From assembly GCA_947627155.1 (NCBI GenBank), contig CANQUX010000001.1, positions 1-64,000 of the forward strand: a DNA stretch of 64,000 nt, in the 5' to 3' direction. The translations under genes and the position numbers were made by a program. This stretch comes from an uncultured Alphaproteobacteria bacterium. Its GTDB lineage: Bacteria > Pseudomonadota > Alphaproteobacteria > CAAHEQ01 > UBA3637. Below the pieces are notes generated by a model. That model did no database searches. It saw only the letters and a program-made list of their open reading frames with translations, and was not told the origin of the DNA. Positions 43,296 to 52,457 of this stretch are shown piece after piece. The first letter of the stretch is position 1. Each line of letters opens with the position of its first letter.

Positions 43296-44509
43296 TTTAT
43301 CAAATTCTGAAAGAAGCGTGGATTTCCATCAGTGCCTATAAATTACGCACGTTTTTAACCATGTTGGGTATTTTAATCGGTGTTGCCGCCGTGGTGATGA
43401 TGGTTTCCGCCGGACAGACCGTTCAAAACGAAATTACCAAAACATTTGATGCCATGGGAACGAATCTTATTTTAATCGGCCCGGGTGAAACGGTTAAGGG
43501 CGGCGTTCGCGGCGGACGCGGGAAGCCGACGGTTACGTTTGCCGATATGGATTCGTTAAAAGGGCTGAAAGACGTGGAAGCCGTGAGTTATGTTGTGAAC
43601 ACGGCCGTGCAGGCGGTTTTCGGCGCCAATAATTACGGCGTGAGTGTTTACGGCACAACGCCCGATTATTTAACGGTCGGTAATTGGGAAATTGAGCAGG
43701 GGCAAATGTTTACCGAGCGCGATTTAAAATCGGGCAAGCCCTATGTGGTGATCGGGCAAACGGTTGTCAACGAATTATTCGGCTTACAAAATCCCGTGGG
43801 GAAAGTCATTCGATTAAAAAGTCAGCCTTTTACGGTCATCGGCGTGTTGAAAGAAAAGGGCGACGGTATGATGGGCGATGATCAGGATAATATTGTTTTA
43901 ATGCCCGCAACCACTTTGCGTCAACGCCTGCATTCGGGGTTTCGACCCGATTTTGCCAACATCGGGTTTGTGAAGGCCGTGAGCGAAGATAAAATGGAAG
44001 CGGTTGCCAATCGCATTGAATATCAGCTGCGGGCGCGGCATCGGCTTAAAGAGGGTGTTGATAACGATTTTTCGGCGCGTTTAATGACGGATATGGTGGA
44101 AAAAGTGCGCAACGTGGGCTTTATTTTATCGGCCTTATTGGCGGCCATTGCCTCCATTTCGTTGGTGGTGGGCAGTATCGGTATTATGAATATGATGTTG
44201 GTTTCGGTCACCGAGCGCACGCGGGAAATCGGCACGCGCAAGGCGTTAGGTGCGCCGAATCGCTGGATTATGTTTCAGTTTCTTTCCGAATCGGTGTTAA
44301 TCTCGTTTATGGGCAGTTTTGTCGGTATGATTGTGGGGGTTGTGTTATCGCAAATCGGCGGTATTATTTTGGAAAAAGAGGTGCCGATTTCCGTTTGGTC
44401 GGTCATTATTTCCGTTGCGGTGGCCGTTGTGGTGGGAGTTGTTTCCGGTCTGATGCCTGCCTTAAAAGCCATGAAGCTTGATCCGATTGAAGCGTTGCGA
44501 TATCAGTAA
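43292..44509 (+). CDS. MacB-type ABC permease
   Basis: RTFLTMLGILIGVAAVVMMVSAGQ; SIGIMNMMLVSVTERTREIGTRKALGAP. Confidence 0.95.
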   Translation: MIYQILKEAWISISAYKLRTFLTMLGILIGVAAVVMMVSAGQTVQNEITKTFDAMGTNLILIGPGETVKGGVRGGRGKPTVTFADMDSLKGLKDVEAVSYVVNTAVQAVFGANNYGVSVYGTTPDYLTVGNWEIEQGQMFTERDLKSGKPYVVIGQTVVNELFGLQNPVGKVIRLKSQPFTVIGVLKEKGDGMMGDDQDNIVLMPATTLRQRLHSGFRPDFANIGFVKAVSEDKMEAVANRIEYQLRARHRLKEGVDNDFSARLMTDMVEKVRNVGFILSALLAAIASISLVVGSIGIMNMMLVSVTERTREIGTRKALGAPNRWIMFQFLSESVLISFMGSFVGMIVGVVLSQIGGIILEKEVPISVWSVIISVAVAVVVGVVSGLMPALKAMKLDPIEALRYQ

Positions 44510-44620
44510 AATTTTAAGCAATTTACCGTTTTTTTTCATAAACAAGCATTTTTTTCTTGAAAAAAAAGAATGAAGTGCGTATAGTATGACTAGTTTTTTT
44601 TAACAATAAGGAAGGTAAAT

Positions 44621-45184
44621 ATGAAAACACAAGCAAACAACATTCGCCCGGGTTGGATTATCGAACATAACGGCAAGCAATGGACGGTTATGAAAACCAT
44701 GGTGACAAAGCCGGGTAAAGGCGGTGCCTTTATGCAGGTTGAAATGCGCGATTTAGCCAGCGGTAACAAAACGAACGAACGGTTCAGAAGTGAAGATACC
44801 ATTGAAAAATTAACATCGGAAAACGTGGATTGTCAGTTTTTGTATCGGGACGGCGACACGCTTTATTTTATGAATCAGGAAACATATGATCAACTGGAAA
44901 TTCCGGCCGATTTTATGGGCGAATCGGTTGCCTTTTTGCAAGACGGTATGAGTGTTGTTGCCAATATGATTGAAGGCAAAGTCGTTAATATTGAATTGCC
45001 GTTGCAGGTGGTGTGTACGGTGGTTGAAACCGAGCCGTATTTGAAAGGCCAAACGGTCACAACATCTTATAAACCGGCCATTTTGGATAATGGGTTAAGA
45101 ACAACCATTCCGCCGTTTGTTACAACAGGCGAAAAAATTGTTGTCGCAACGGCCGATTGTTCCTATGTTGAAAGGGCAAAATAA
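44621..45184 (+). CDS. efp: Elongation factor P
   Basis: NNIRPGWIIEHNGKQWTVMKTMVTKPGKGGAFMQVEMRDL. Confidence 0.97.
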   Translation: MKTQANNIRPGWIIEHNGKQWTVMKTMVTKPGKGGAFMQVEMRDLASGNKTNERFRSEDTIEKLTSENVDCQFLYRDGDTLYFMNQETYDQLEIPADFMGESVAFLQDGMSVVANMIEGKVVNIELPLQVVCTVVETEPYLKGQTVTTSYKPAILDNGLRTTIPPFVTTGEKIVVATADCSYVERAK

Positions 45185-46059
45185 TGCCGATTGTCGAAAA
45201 ACGAACGATTACGCCGCGTCGGGAAAGTTTTAAAAGCGAAAAAACGCGTGAAGAACAAAGAATTGATTCTTTATCGCCGCATTTGACAATTATGATTAAA
45301 GCTGCCCGAAAAGCAGGGTTTCGTTTGATTCGTGATTTTGGCGAAATATCCAATTTGCAGGTTTCCCGAAAAGGGCCGGGCGATTTTGTAACAAATGCCG
45401 ATTTAATGGCGGAAAAAACGCTTATTGAGCAATTAAGCGCCGCGCGGGAGGATTACGGTTTTATTTCGGAAGAGCGCGGTGTGATTCCGGCCAAAAACAA
45501 GTCGCCTTTTACCTGGGTGATTGATCCCATTGACGGCACAACCAATTTTATGCACGCTATTGATGAAATGGCAATTTCCGTTGCGTTAATGGAACATAAA
45601 ACGGTTGTGGCGGGCATTGTTTATAACCCGATTCGCAACGAATTATATTATGCCGAAAAGGGAAAAGGCGCTTTTTTAATGACGCCCACGGGCAATGTGC
45701 GCTTGCGGGTGTCATCGCGCAACAAAACGGAAGAAGCGCTGATCGGCAGTAATTGTTTTAAAAACGAAACGTCGCGCTCCGATGTGGTTCGAGCAGGTAA
45801 AGAGGTGGCCTCCGTTCGATATAACGGCAGCACAACGTTATCGCTGGCGGCGGTGGCAGCCGGGCAATACGACGGCTATGTGGCGCGTTCGTTCAAGTTG
45901 TGGGATGTGGCCGCGGGCTATTTGTTGGTGCGGGAAGCGGGCGGTTTTGTTTCCTCTTATCAAGGCAAGCGTGAATTAAGCGATATTATGGAAGAGCAAA
46001 CCCTTATTGCCTCAAATGCGGCCTTAAAAGAGGTGTTTTTAACAAATGTTTTAAAATAA
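45184..46059 (+). CDS. suhB: Inositol monophosphatase family protein
   Basis: WVIDPIDGTTNFMHAIDEMAISVAL; SFKLWDVAAGYLLVREAGG. Confidence 0.93.
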   Translation: MPIVEKRTITPRRESFKSEKTREEQRIDSLSPHLTIMIKAARKAGFRLIRDFGEISNLQVSRKGPGDFVTNADLMAEKTLIEQLSAAREDYGFISEERGVIPAKNKSPFTWVIDPIDGTTNFMHAIDEMAISVALMEHKTVVAGIVYNPIRNELYYAEKGKGAFLMTPTGNVRLRVSSRNKTEEALIGSNCFKNETSRSDVVRAGKEVASVRYNGSTTLSLAAVAAGQYDGYVARSFKLWDVAAGYLLVREAGGFVSSYQGKRELSDIMEEQTLIASNAALKEVFLTNVLK

Positions 46060-46153
46060 TTTCGAAAAAAAACGAAAAATAAAAAAAAGTTCTTGATTTT
46101 TTGATTATAATCGTGTATAAATACGGCTCTAAACAGATTGAATGGAGAAAAAG

Positions 46154-46372
46154 ATGAAAAAGAATATTCACCCCGATTACCATGAAATTACCGTTGTAAT
46201 GACGGATGGCACAGAATTTAAAACACGTTCAACGCTTGGTAAACCGGGCGCGGTTGTGCGTTTAGATATTGATCCGCTTTCGCATCCGGCGTGGACAGGC
46301 GTTTATCGTTTAATCGATTCCGGCGGGCAATTGGCAAAATTCAACAAGAAATTTGCCGGATTCAAGAAATAA
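46154..46372 (+). CDS. rpmE: 50S ribosomal protein L31
   Basis: [49 protein letters not shown]. Confidence 0.95.
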   Translation: MKKNIHPDYHEITVVMTDGTEFKTRSTLGKPGAVVRLDIDPLSHPAWTGVYRLIDSGGQLAKFNKKFAGFKK

Positions 46373-46390
46373 AAATCTGTCAATGGTTTA

Positions 46391-46425
46391 AAAAAAGCCG
46401 TGCTTTTTTAAGCGCGGTTTTTTTG
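46391..46425 (+). terminator. Terminator downstream of rpmE
   Basis: aaaaaagccgtgcttttttaagcgcggttttttt hairpin and T-run. Confidence 0.75.
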
Positions 46426-46459
46426 TGTTTCGGTTAAAACTTTAAGAAAAAGCAATAAC

Positions 46460-46490
46460 AAAATCCGCTCCTGATTTAAGAGCGGATTTT
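46460..46490. terminator. Bidirectional terminator-like hairpin
   Basis: AAAATCCGCTC ctgatttaa GAGCGGATTTT. Confidence 0.75.
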
Positions 46491-46510
46491 CAAGCCCTTC
46501 GGATATAAAT

Positions 46511-47992
46511 TTACTTGCATATCACATATAATTCATATTTCAAAGCCGGAGTAAAGCTATCAAAATTACTCCATTCGGGAATCTGTGGATTTTCCCCCGT
46601 ATATAAATTAGCTTTTGCACAAATATATTTATTTGTATAAGATTCTATCAACCAATAATCATCCCAAGGGAATTTTTGGGCAAAGTGATGAGCAACATCG
46701 GAAATTTGACTGACTTGATCGCTACACACATCGGGTCTTCCTATGCTTACTTTATGACAACAATCCACTTGATTTTCAGCCGAGAAATCAATCGGATCGG
46801 CACATTCAAAATCTGCAACGGAAGCCATTGTCATTCCTGCAATATTCAATTTTCTTCCCAAAACTTCACAAAAACGAAGACCGCTTTCATAATTCATTGG
46901 AATTTTAGAAACATAAAGCTTAACTTTGCCGGTATCAAGCGGTTCGGCATGATAATCACTTTCTGTTAATTTCGTGCATGTTCCGCTCGGAGAAGCAGGA
47001 CAGAATTCCGTACAATCATCACCGCAGGGGCTTTTTTTTGTTTTGCAATATTCATCTGAATCACAATGATTATTTGTTTTACATCCCTCTTGACATTTTT
47101 CCCCGTCCCAAAACGAATTTTTAGGACACGGCTCACATGTATTTGTACTTTCTTCACATTTTGGTTCATCGGGATTTGTGCAATCGGCAGGCGATAAACA
47201 TTCCACACACTCTTCGCCGTTCCATTTAGGTGTTGCAGCCGGACACGGTTCACAATTGCCCAAATCAATATTGCATACGGGTTTGTTATTTGAGCAATCT
47301 GCATCTTCTGTACATTCCACGCATTCATTATTTTCTATATCACAAATAGGTCTTGAAGTGTCGCAATCGTCATCTTTGGCACACCAACCTTCGGGGCGTC
47401 CCGAATCGTAGTTCCCGTTCACTTCTTCCGCATCAAACTGAATATAAAATTCATTGACTTCATCACATAAATCATCTTCTTTATAAACTTGTTTATTGAT
47501 TTCTATATACATTAAACCGTCCATGGCATTAACAAGTGTTATTAACGGTTTACAAACGCCTTTTGAAACATTCCCCACTTTAATATAATAAGCATCTGTT
47601 TCACGGCAATTATAAAATTCTGCTTTGTCTTTACGGATGCAATTATAATCAACGGGATAACGATCATATTGCGTTGATAAATGCCCGCTGTAATGTTCAT
47701 TTTCTGGTGTATCATCATAAGGATCCCCGAGTAACAATTCTTCGTTTCCGAGAGCATATTTAACCTTTAAATCGTTACGCATGAGATTGATTTCATTTGC
47801 TATTTGATCGGCCTGATAATAATTCATGGCTAATTTATAGCCCACAATCCCACCGATAGACAAAATAGCAATAATGGCCAGAACGCCCAGCATTTCAACC
47901 ATTGACCGGCCGCTTTGGGATTGATTTTTAAATTGTTTTTTAAGTTGCTTTGTCATTTTCCGACTCCCTTTCACTCTACAAACAGTATACAA
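46511..47992 (-). CDS. Pilin-like N-terminus, Cys-rich middle, lectin-like C-terminus
   Basis: QSGRSMVEMLGVLAIIAILSIGGIVGYKLAMNYYQADQIANEINLMRNDLKVKYA; CxxD/CVEC repeats; MNYESGLRFCEVLGRKL. Likely start MTKQLKKQ at ~47956. Confidence 0.8.
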   Translation of the reverse strand: MYTVCRVKGSRKMTKQLKKQFKNQSQSGRSMVEMLGVLAIIAILSIGGIVGYKLAMNYYQADQIANEINLMRNDLKVKYALGNEELLLGDPYDDTPENEHYSGHLSTQYDRYPVDYNCIRKDKAEFYNCRETDAYYIKVGNVSKGVCKPLITLVNAMDGLMYIEINKQVYKEDDLCDEVNEFYIQFDAEEVNGNYDSGRPEGWCAKDDDCDTSRPICDIENNECVECTEDADCSNNKPVCNIDLGNCEPCPAATPKWNGEECVECLSPADCTNPDEPKCEESTNTCEPCPKNSFWDGEKCQEGCKTNNHCDSDEYCKTKKSPCGDDCTEFCPASPSGTCTKLTESDYHAEPLDTGKVKLYVSKIPMNYESGLRFCEVLGRKLNIAGMTMASVADFECADPIDFSAENQVDCCHKVSIGRPDVCSDQVSQISDVAHHFAQKFPWDDYWLIESYTNKYICAKANLYTGENPQIPEWSNFDSFTPALKYELYVICK

Positions 47993-48166
47993 TTAAACGT
48001 ACCTTTAATGCAACGCGGTTTCAGGGGTAAAATTACCCTTAAATTTTGGTGAAATGGCCTTGTTATAACTGTTTGATATTGCATTAAATTTACCTCCAAA
48101 TAAATTTTTTTTGAAAAAATCAAAAAAAAGTGTTGCAAAAAACGTACGTTTTTTTGATGCATATTC
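47982..48166 (-). repeat. TIR-bounded element E2 upstream of pilin 2
   Basis: acaattAAACGTACCTTTAATGCAACGCGG (proximal) and GTGTTGCAAAAAACGTACGTTTTTTTGATGCATATTC (distal). Confidence 0.75.
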
Positions 48167-48379
48167 AAAAAAAATCGCCTTGATGAGAGGCGACCGGAAG
48201 TTAAGAACTATCTAACAGATATAGTGCAGTATATTGACCAAAAGGTTTATTTTACTACCTTCCGGCCATTCGACCATTTCCTTTTTTGATATCAATCAAA
48301 AAAGGCGCAATTATTTATCCTTTTTCAAGGACACTGTTAGAGAGGTTCTTACACCTCGGGGCACACATCACTTGCCTTG
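48167..48379 (-). ncRNA. Candidate novel structured ncRNA, copy 2 (~210 nt)
   Basis: Same layout as copy 1: long-range helix AAGAACctctCTAACAG / CTGTTAGataGTTCTT, hairpin CCTTTTTTGAT..ATCAAAAAAGG, conserved hairpin TCCTTgaaaAAGGA, terminator TCGCCTctcatcaAGGCGA-T8. Confidence 0.75.
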
Positions 48380-48384
48380 CTTTC

Positions 48385-48413
48385 AGAATAAAAGCTTTTC
48401 AAACCAATGTCAA
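48385..48413 (-). promoter_or_regulatory. Sigma70-like promoter of ncRNA copy 2
   Basis: TTGACA (48413-48408), 17 nt, TATTCT (48390-48385) on minus strand. Confidence 0.75.
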
Positions 48414-48435
48414 GCAGAAAATTTGCATCATTTAT

Positions 48436-48728
48436 TTTTCCCCCTATCGACCCATAGCGACAGACGACATAAAGCCGTCTGTCACATCCGCCGATAGAGG
48501 AAAAAAAGAGAGTGCCATATACAAGATAATAGAGTGATATCCTACCGAATCGCTTTATTTTCGGCACACCGCGCTATCCCACGTTTCATGGGATAGCACT
48601 TCCTGCCGAAAATAAAAAAAATCCCGAAACAATGTATTTTTTACCTTTCTACTCCACCGAATCGCCTTATTTTTGCCACACCGTGCCGGCTCACGTTCCA
48701 CAAGCCGGCACTTTCCGCCGAAAATAAG
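48436..48728. repeat. Cluster of REP-like palindromes (A: 48436-48506; B: 48554-48615, 48665-48728)
   Basis: ccctatcgacccatagcGACAGACGacataaagCCGTCTGTCacatccgccgatagagg; tttattttcggcacaccgcGCTATCCCacgtttcatGGGATAGCacttcctgccgaaaataaa. Confidence 0.8.
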
Positions 48729-48782
48729 AGAGAAGAGTTATCAGCTGCGAATGGGAAGAGAAAGAAATACCAGCAATTTATT

Positions 48783-49358
48783 TTATCGTGTATGTTGATT
48801 TTGATCTTCTTTTACGGGCGCTTTTGCCGGCACAATCATTTTCGGTAAAGCATTTTGTTTTATTTCGGGAACGGTCTCTGATTGAGACAAATGCCGATTA
48901 CTTCCCCACGCGCCAATGCCCGAAAGCGCCAAAACCAGCGCTGTTGTAATACCGATATTCTTTTTCAACCGTTTTTGATGACGGATTGCCAAATTTTGTT
49001 GTTTCTCTTGAGCATTTTCATAAGCTTCAATAACGGATTTACCGCTTAAACGCTCCTGATGATAAACCGACAAAAAAGCTTTATGATTTTCAAACCCTTT
49101 TTGAGATGAATCCAATGAAAATTCGGGGGCAATCAGCGATAATTCATATTCCGATAAAAATGCGGAACACGGCACCTTTTTTTCCCGATCCAATGTAAAC
49201 ACGAGCTGCATATCATTTAATTTATTTTCACTTGCCCACTGATACAATTGTTCAACGCGTTCGGGCGCAATGCCTAATAAATCACCAAAAACATAATAAG
49301 CGCTTTGCGATAATAAAACAGGTGTTTTCATTTCTTCGAGTATTGAAGTTTCGGTCAT
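48783..49358 (-). CDS. Hypothetical protein with one internal TM segment
   Basis: 191 aa; NIGITTALVLALSGIGAWG. Confidence 0.55.
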   Translation of the reverse strand: MTETSILEEMKTPVLLSQSAYYVFGDLLGIAPERVEQLYQWASENKLNDMQLVFTLDREKKVPCSAFLSEYELSLIAPEFSLDSSQKGFENHKAFLSVYHQERLSGKSVIEAYENAQEKQQNLAIRHQKRLKKNIGITTALVLALSGIGAWGSNRHLSQSETVPEIKQNALPKMIVPAKAPVKEDQNQHTR

Positions 49359-49492
49359 CTTTCCTCCGTTTTAAATTGGTAAAAAGATATCATAAAAATT
49401 GTTTTTTGTCAAGGTGGAATTCTTGCTTGTCATTAAAATTTTAAAAATAGATTGACAAAATAAGAAAACCCTCTCAAAAGAAAAGCTTTCGG

Positions 49493-50539
49493 TTAACGTG
49501 TATGCGTGTTCGGAAGAATATTTTTACCGCTGAAACCTTGCCGAATGCGTTGCGTGGTCATTTGTTTAACGGCAGGATAAAACAAACCGTCTTTATCGGG
49601 AATTGAGAGCCAGTTAAACTGTTTTTCGCTTCTGTAAGCCTTTTCCACATCAAACGCGGTAATCGGCTGAAACACACGGTTGTTTTCCACCCGAGCAGCG
49701 GGCGTAAAATATTTTAATTTGGCAAAATCTTTGGAATAAAAATCAATTATTTTGTCATTTCCCGCCGTAAAAGCCGCCGTTGAGAAAAAAGTAATGACTT
49801 TTTCAAGTTTCGGCATTAAAAGCTGCAACAGCTGCATGGGAATGTGTTGCGGCGCAATGATTGTGTCGGGAAAAACGGCCTGCCAGTTTGTTTTTTCGCG
49901 CGGATGCGGTTTTAAAACAACGCTTCCCTTTTCGTAATTCGATAAAATGCGCCGATAAAGTTCCTGTTTTTCTTCTTCCGTACAAACATGATCTTCGCTC
50001 AACGGCTGCGTGATTAAAAAGTTTTTGCGATTTTTTAAATTTTGAATAACCCGCGGTTCTACTTGATAAATTTGCATTAAACGGCGCTTGTTTTCATCAG
50101 ATAAATTTTGAAACAGGGCTTTTAAATCCATATATTCAATTTTGGGATGTTGAAAATCTTTTTCGCCTTTATAGGGAATGCCGTAAAGTTTGGGAAAATG
50201 CTTCACATAATTCGGAAAGTCAACTTCATCGCGCAACCCGTCGGAAACGGGATAAAAACAAGAATCATGAATAAGCGGTGCGGCAACGGTTAAAGAGGCA
50301 TCGCCGTAAGTTGGCAAGATTTGTCCGTTTAAAAACGAATTGACCTGATGAAGTAACCGATTTTGTTCAATTTTCAAAGCCTTTTGGTCGGCAGGCAATT
50401 CAAAACAGATTTTATGCTTTAAATCGGTAAAAGCGCAAGAGGGGCCTAACACAAACAACGTTTCATCAATCTGTTGCGGAAAACGCAAGAGATATAACAA
50501 TAACGTATACGTGGAATTTGCAATAAAAACCTGTTTCAC
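49493..50539 (-). CDS. GT52 / sialyltransferase-like glycosyltransferase
   Basis: FLITQPLSEDHVCTEEEKQELYRRILSNYEKGSVVLKPHPREKTNWQAVFPDTII...ITFFSTAAFT: HP-motif (KPHPRE) and STAAFT layout of bacterial sialyltransferase-type enzymes. Confidence 0.55.
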   Translation of the reverse strand: MKQVFIANSTYTLLLYLLRFPQQIDETLFVLGPSCAFTDLKHKICFELPADQKALKIEQNRLLHQVNSFLNGQILPTYGDASLTVAAPLIHDSCFYPVSDGLRDEVDFPNYVKHFPKLYGIPYKGEKDFQHPKIEYMDLKALFQNLSDENKRRLMQIYQVEPRVIQNLKNRKNFLITQPLSEDHVCTEEEKQELYRRILSNYEKGSVVLKPHPREKTNWQAVFPDTIIAPQHIPMQLLQLLMPKLEKVITFFSTAAFTAGNDKIIDFYSKDFAKLKYFTPAARVENNRVFQPITAFDVEKAYRSEKQFNWLSIPDKDGLFYPAVKQMTTQRIRQGFSGKNILPNTHTR

Positions 50540-50704
50540 CGGCTGCCCCTTATGTTTTTTTAAGTTGTTTATTGTTATCTTTTAAAGATATATTGAATTA
50601 TACACTCAAAATTTTTTCTTGTCAATATTTTTGTTTAAAAAAATTAAAAAGGCAAATGAAATTCAATTTTCATTAAGAAAATTCTTAATTTTCGAAAACT
50701 TAAA

Positions 50705-50743
50705 TCATTCACATAAGGCGTAGGGAGCGTGGTGTGTGGTAGA
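50705..50743 (-). pseudogene. Fragment of a lectin-pilin 3' end (...STTHHAPYALCE*)
   Basis: Minus strand CACCACGCTCCCTACGCCTTATGTGAATGA resembles CGCTCCGCCTTATGTGAGTGA at the ends of both intact genes. Confidence 0.55.
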
Positions 50744-50747
50744 AGGT

Positions 50748-50779
50748 GCCCCGCTGAATGGAAGCCGTAAAGGCGGGGC
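50748..50779. repeat. GC-rich hairpin 3' of lectin-pilin gene at 50810, copy of 1004-1035
   Basis: GCCCCGC tgaatggaagccgtaaag GCGGGGC. Confidence 0.7.
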
Positions 50780-50809
50780 ATGGGGAAAGAGCCGGCAGGC
50801 GGGTTGGCC

Positions 50810-52243
50810 TCACTCACATAAGGCGGAGCGGAAAGTGTTGCCGGTGCGATTGTTGCTGGTGACGTAACTGGTATCGAGGTAGACATAGTACACAGAGCAG
50901 GAATTACTCGAAGTAAGCGTGCTCGTCCATCCAGAACCACTTAGTTTACTTGCCAATGACTTGCCATACGAGCCTGCTGGGCAAGAACCTAATGTTGGAC
51001 ACCCTAAAGCTCCTAAACTCATCAAATGCACAGGTTTGCCTAATTTCCTTCCTAATGCTCGGCAGAATGCATCCGCTGCCCACCAATCCATTCCTTTATT
51101 CGATTTATAAATCGTTTTTTTACCTCTTGCACTATTTTCTACCTCTACTTTGCTATAACTACTATCTGTTACTGATTTGCATGTACCACTGCTCGCGCTC
51201 GGAACCCCATTATTGCAAGAAATACTATCCATATCACAATATTGCGGATTACCGTCCGCATCATCAGGGCAACCTGTTCCACTATTACACATATTATCAA
51301 TGCATTTTCCGTCACTGCTCCATAATTTGCCTGTTTCTTTACAAACGCAATCGCCTGCTTCATCACTCCATTCTGCTTCTTCAGGACACGTGATGCACGC
51401 GCTGCCTTTTAAATGGCTCCCTTCCGGACATTCGCACTTTCCCTCCGCTTGCAGCGCCCCATTCGGGCAAGCAGTGCACCCGTAACCTGTCCAATATTCA
51501 TTTTCATCATTGCATTTGCATGTGTCATCTGCTTGACATACTCCTCCCGCGCATGTTTCATCATTGCATTCCGGCTCATCTTGCGGTTGATCAGCTTGCT
51601 CCGGTTCCGTTACTTCCGGATTGCCGCTCGCCCCGCCTAAATCTTTAGTTGAAAAGGCGACCATTACTTCATTCGTTTCACCGCAGAAATTATCCTGCTC
51701 ATCATAATAACTTTTGTCACCTATTTTTATATCAGCCGTGTCGTCCATGTTATCTAACAAGGCTACCAACGGTTTACACACCCCTTCAGGAATGTTTGAT
51801 AACGTAAACGAATAGCCCTTTTCCGTTTCACCCGGCGTGTCTGTTCCTATTTCCTCAAATTTAACCGCAACGCCATAATTTGCATTAAAATTCAAATGCC
51901 CGTCGTCACCGTCATACGGCTCACCGAGCAATAATTCCACGCCGCGCGCAACTTTCATTTTCGCATCGGTGCGCATCAGGTTAATTTCATTCGCGATTTG
52001 ATTCGCTTGATATCGATTCATTGCCATTCTATATCCGGCAATGCCACCGATTGAAATAACCCCGATAACGGCTAAAACGCCCAGCATTTCAATCATTGAA
52101 CGCCCGCTTTGAGATTGATTTTTAAATTGTTTTTTTGATTTTCTTGTCATTTTTCGACTCCCTTTCATTATACGAATAGCATAAAATAAACGTACCTTTA
52201 ATGCAACGCGAATTCCGGGGTTAAAATTGCTCTCAAAAAACAA
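50810..52243 (-). CDS. Pilin-like N-terminus, Cys-rich middle, lectin-like variable C-terminus
   Basis: QSGRSMIEMLGVLAVIGVISIGGIAGYRMAMNRYQANQIANEINLMRTDAKMKVA; MDWWAADAFCRALGRKL...SALCE. Likely start MTRKSKKQ at ~52150. Confidence 0.8.
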   Translation of the reverse strand: MFFESNFNPGIRVALKVRLFYAIRIMKGSRKMTRKSKKQFKNQSQSGRSMIEMLGVLAVIGVISIGGIAGYRMAMNRYQANQIANEINLMRTDAKMKVARGVELLLGEPYDGDDGHLNFNANYGVAVKFEEIGTDTPGETEKGYSFTLSNIPEGVCKPLVALLDNMDDTADIKIGDKSYYDEQDNFCGETNEVMVAFSTKDLGGASGNPEVTEPEQADQPQDEPECNDETCAGGVCQADDTCKCNDENEYWTGYGCTACPNGALQAEGKCECPEGSHLKGSACITCPEEAEWSDEAGDCVCKETGKLWSSDGKCIDNMCNSGTGCPDDADGNPQYCDMDSISCNNGVPSASSGTCKSVTDSSYSKVEVENSARGKKTIYKSNKGMDWWAADAFCRALGRKLGKPVHLMSLGALGCPTLGSCPAGSYGKSLASKLSGSGWTSTLTSSNSCSVYYVYLDTSYVTSNNRTGNTFRSALCE

Positions 52244-52362
52244 AAATTCACCCTAAAAAAACAGTCGAAAAATCAATCATTTCAGGAAAAAATAAAAATT
52301 TTTTGAAAAAATCAAAAAAAAGTGTTGCAAAAATCGTACGTTTAATGCAACAATAAATATTC
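52171..52362 (-). repeat. TIR-bounded element E4 upstream of pilin at 50810-52243
   Basis: ataaaatAAACGTACCTTTAATGCAACGCG (proximal) and GTGTTGCAAAAATCGTACGTTTAATGCAAC (distal). Confidence 0.7.
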
Positions 52363-52457
52363 TTGTTTTTCAATAACTTATATTAAAAAACACTTATTAA
52401 AAAAGCTTTTTGGTTGTTTTTTAATATATTGATTTTTATATATTTTTAATTCTGTTG

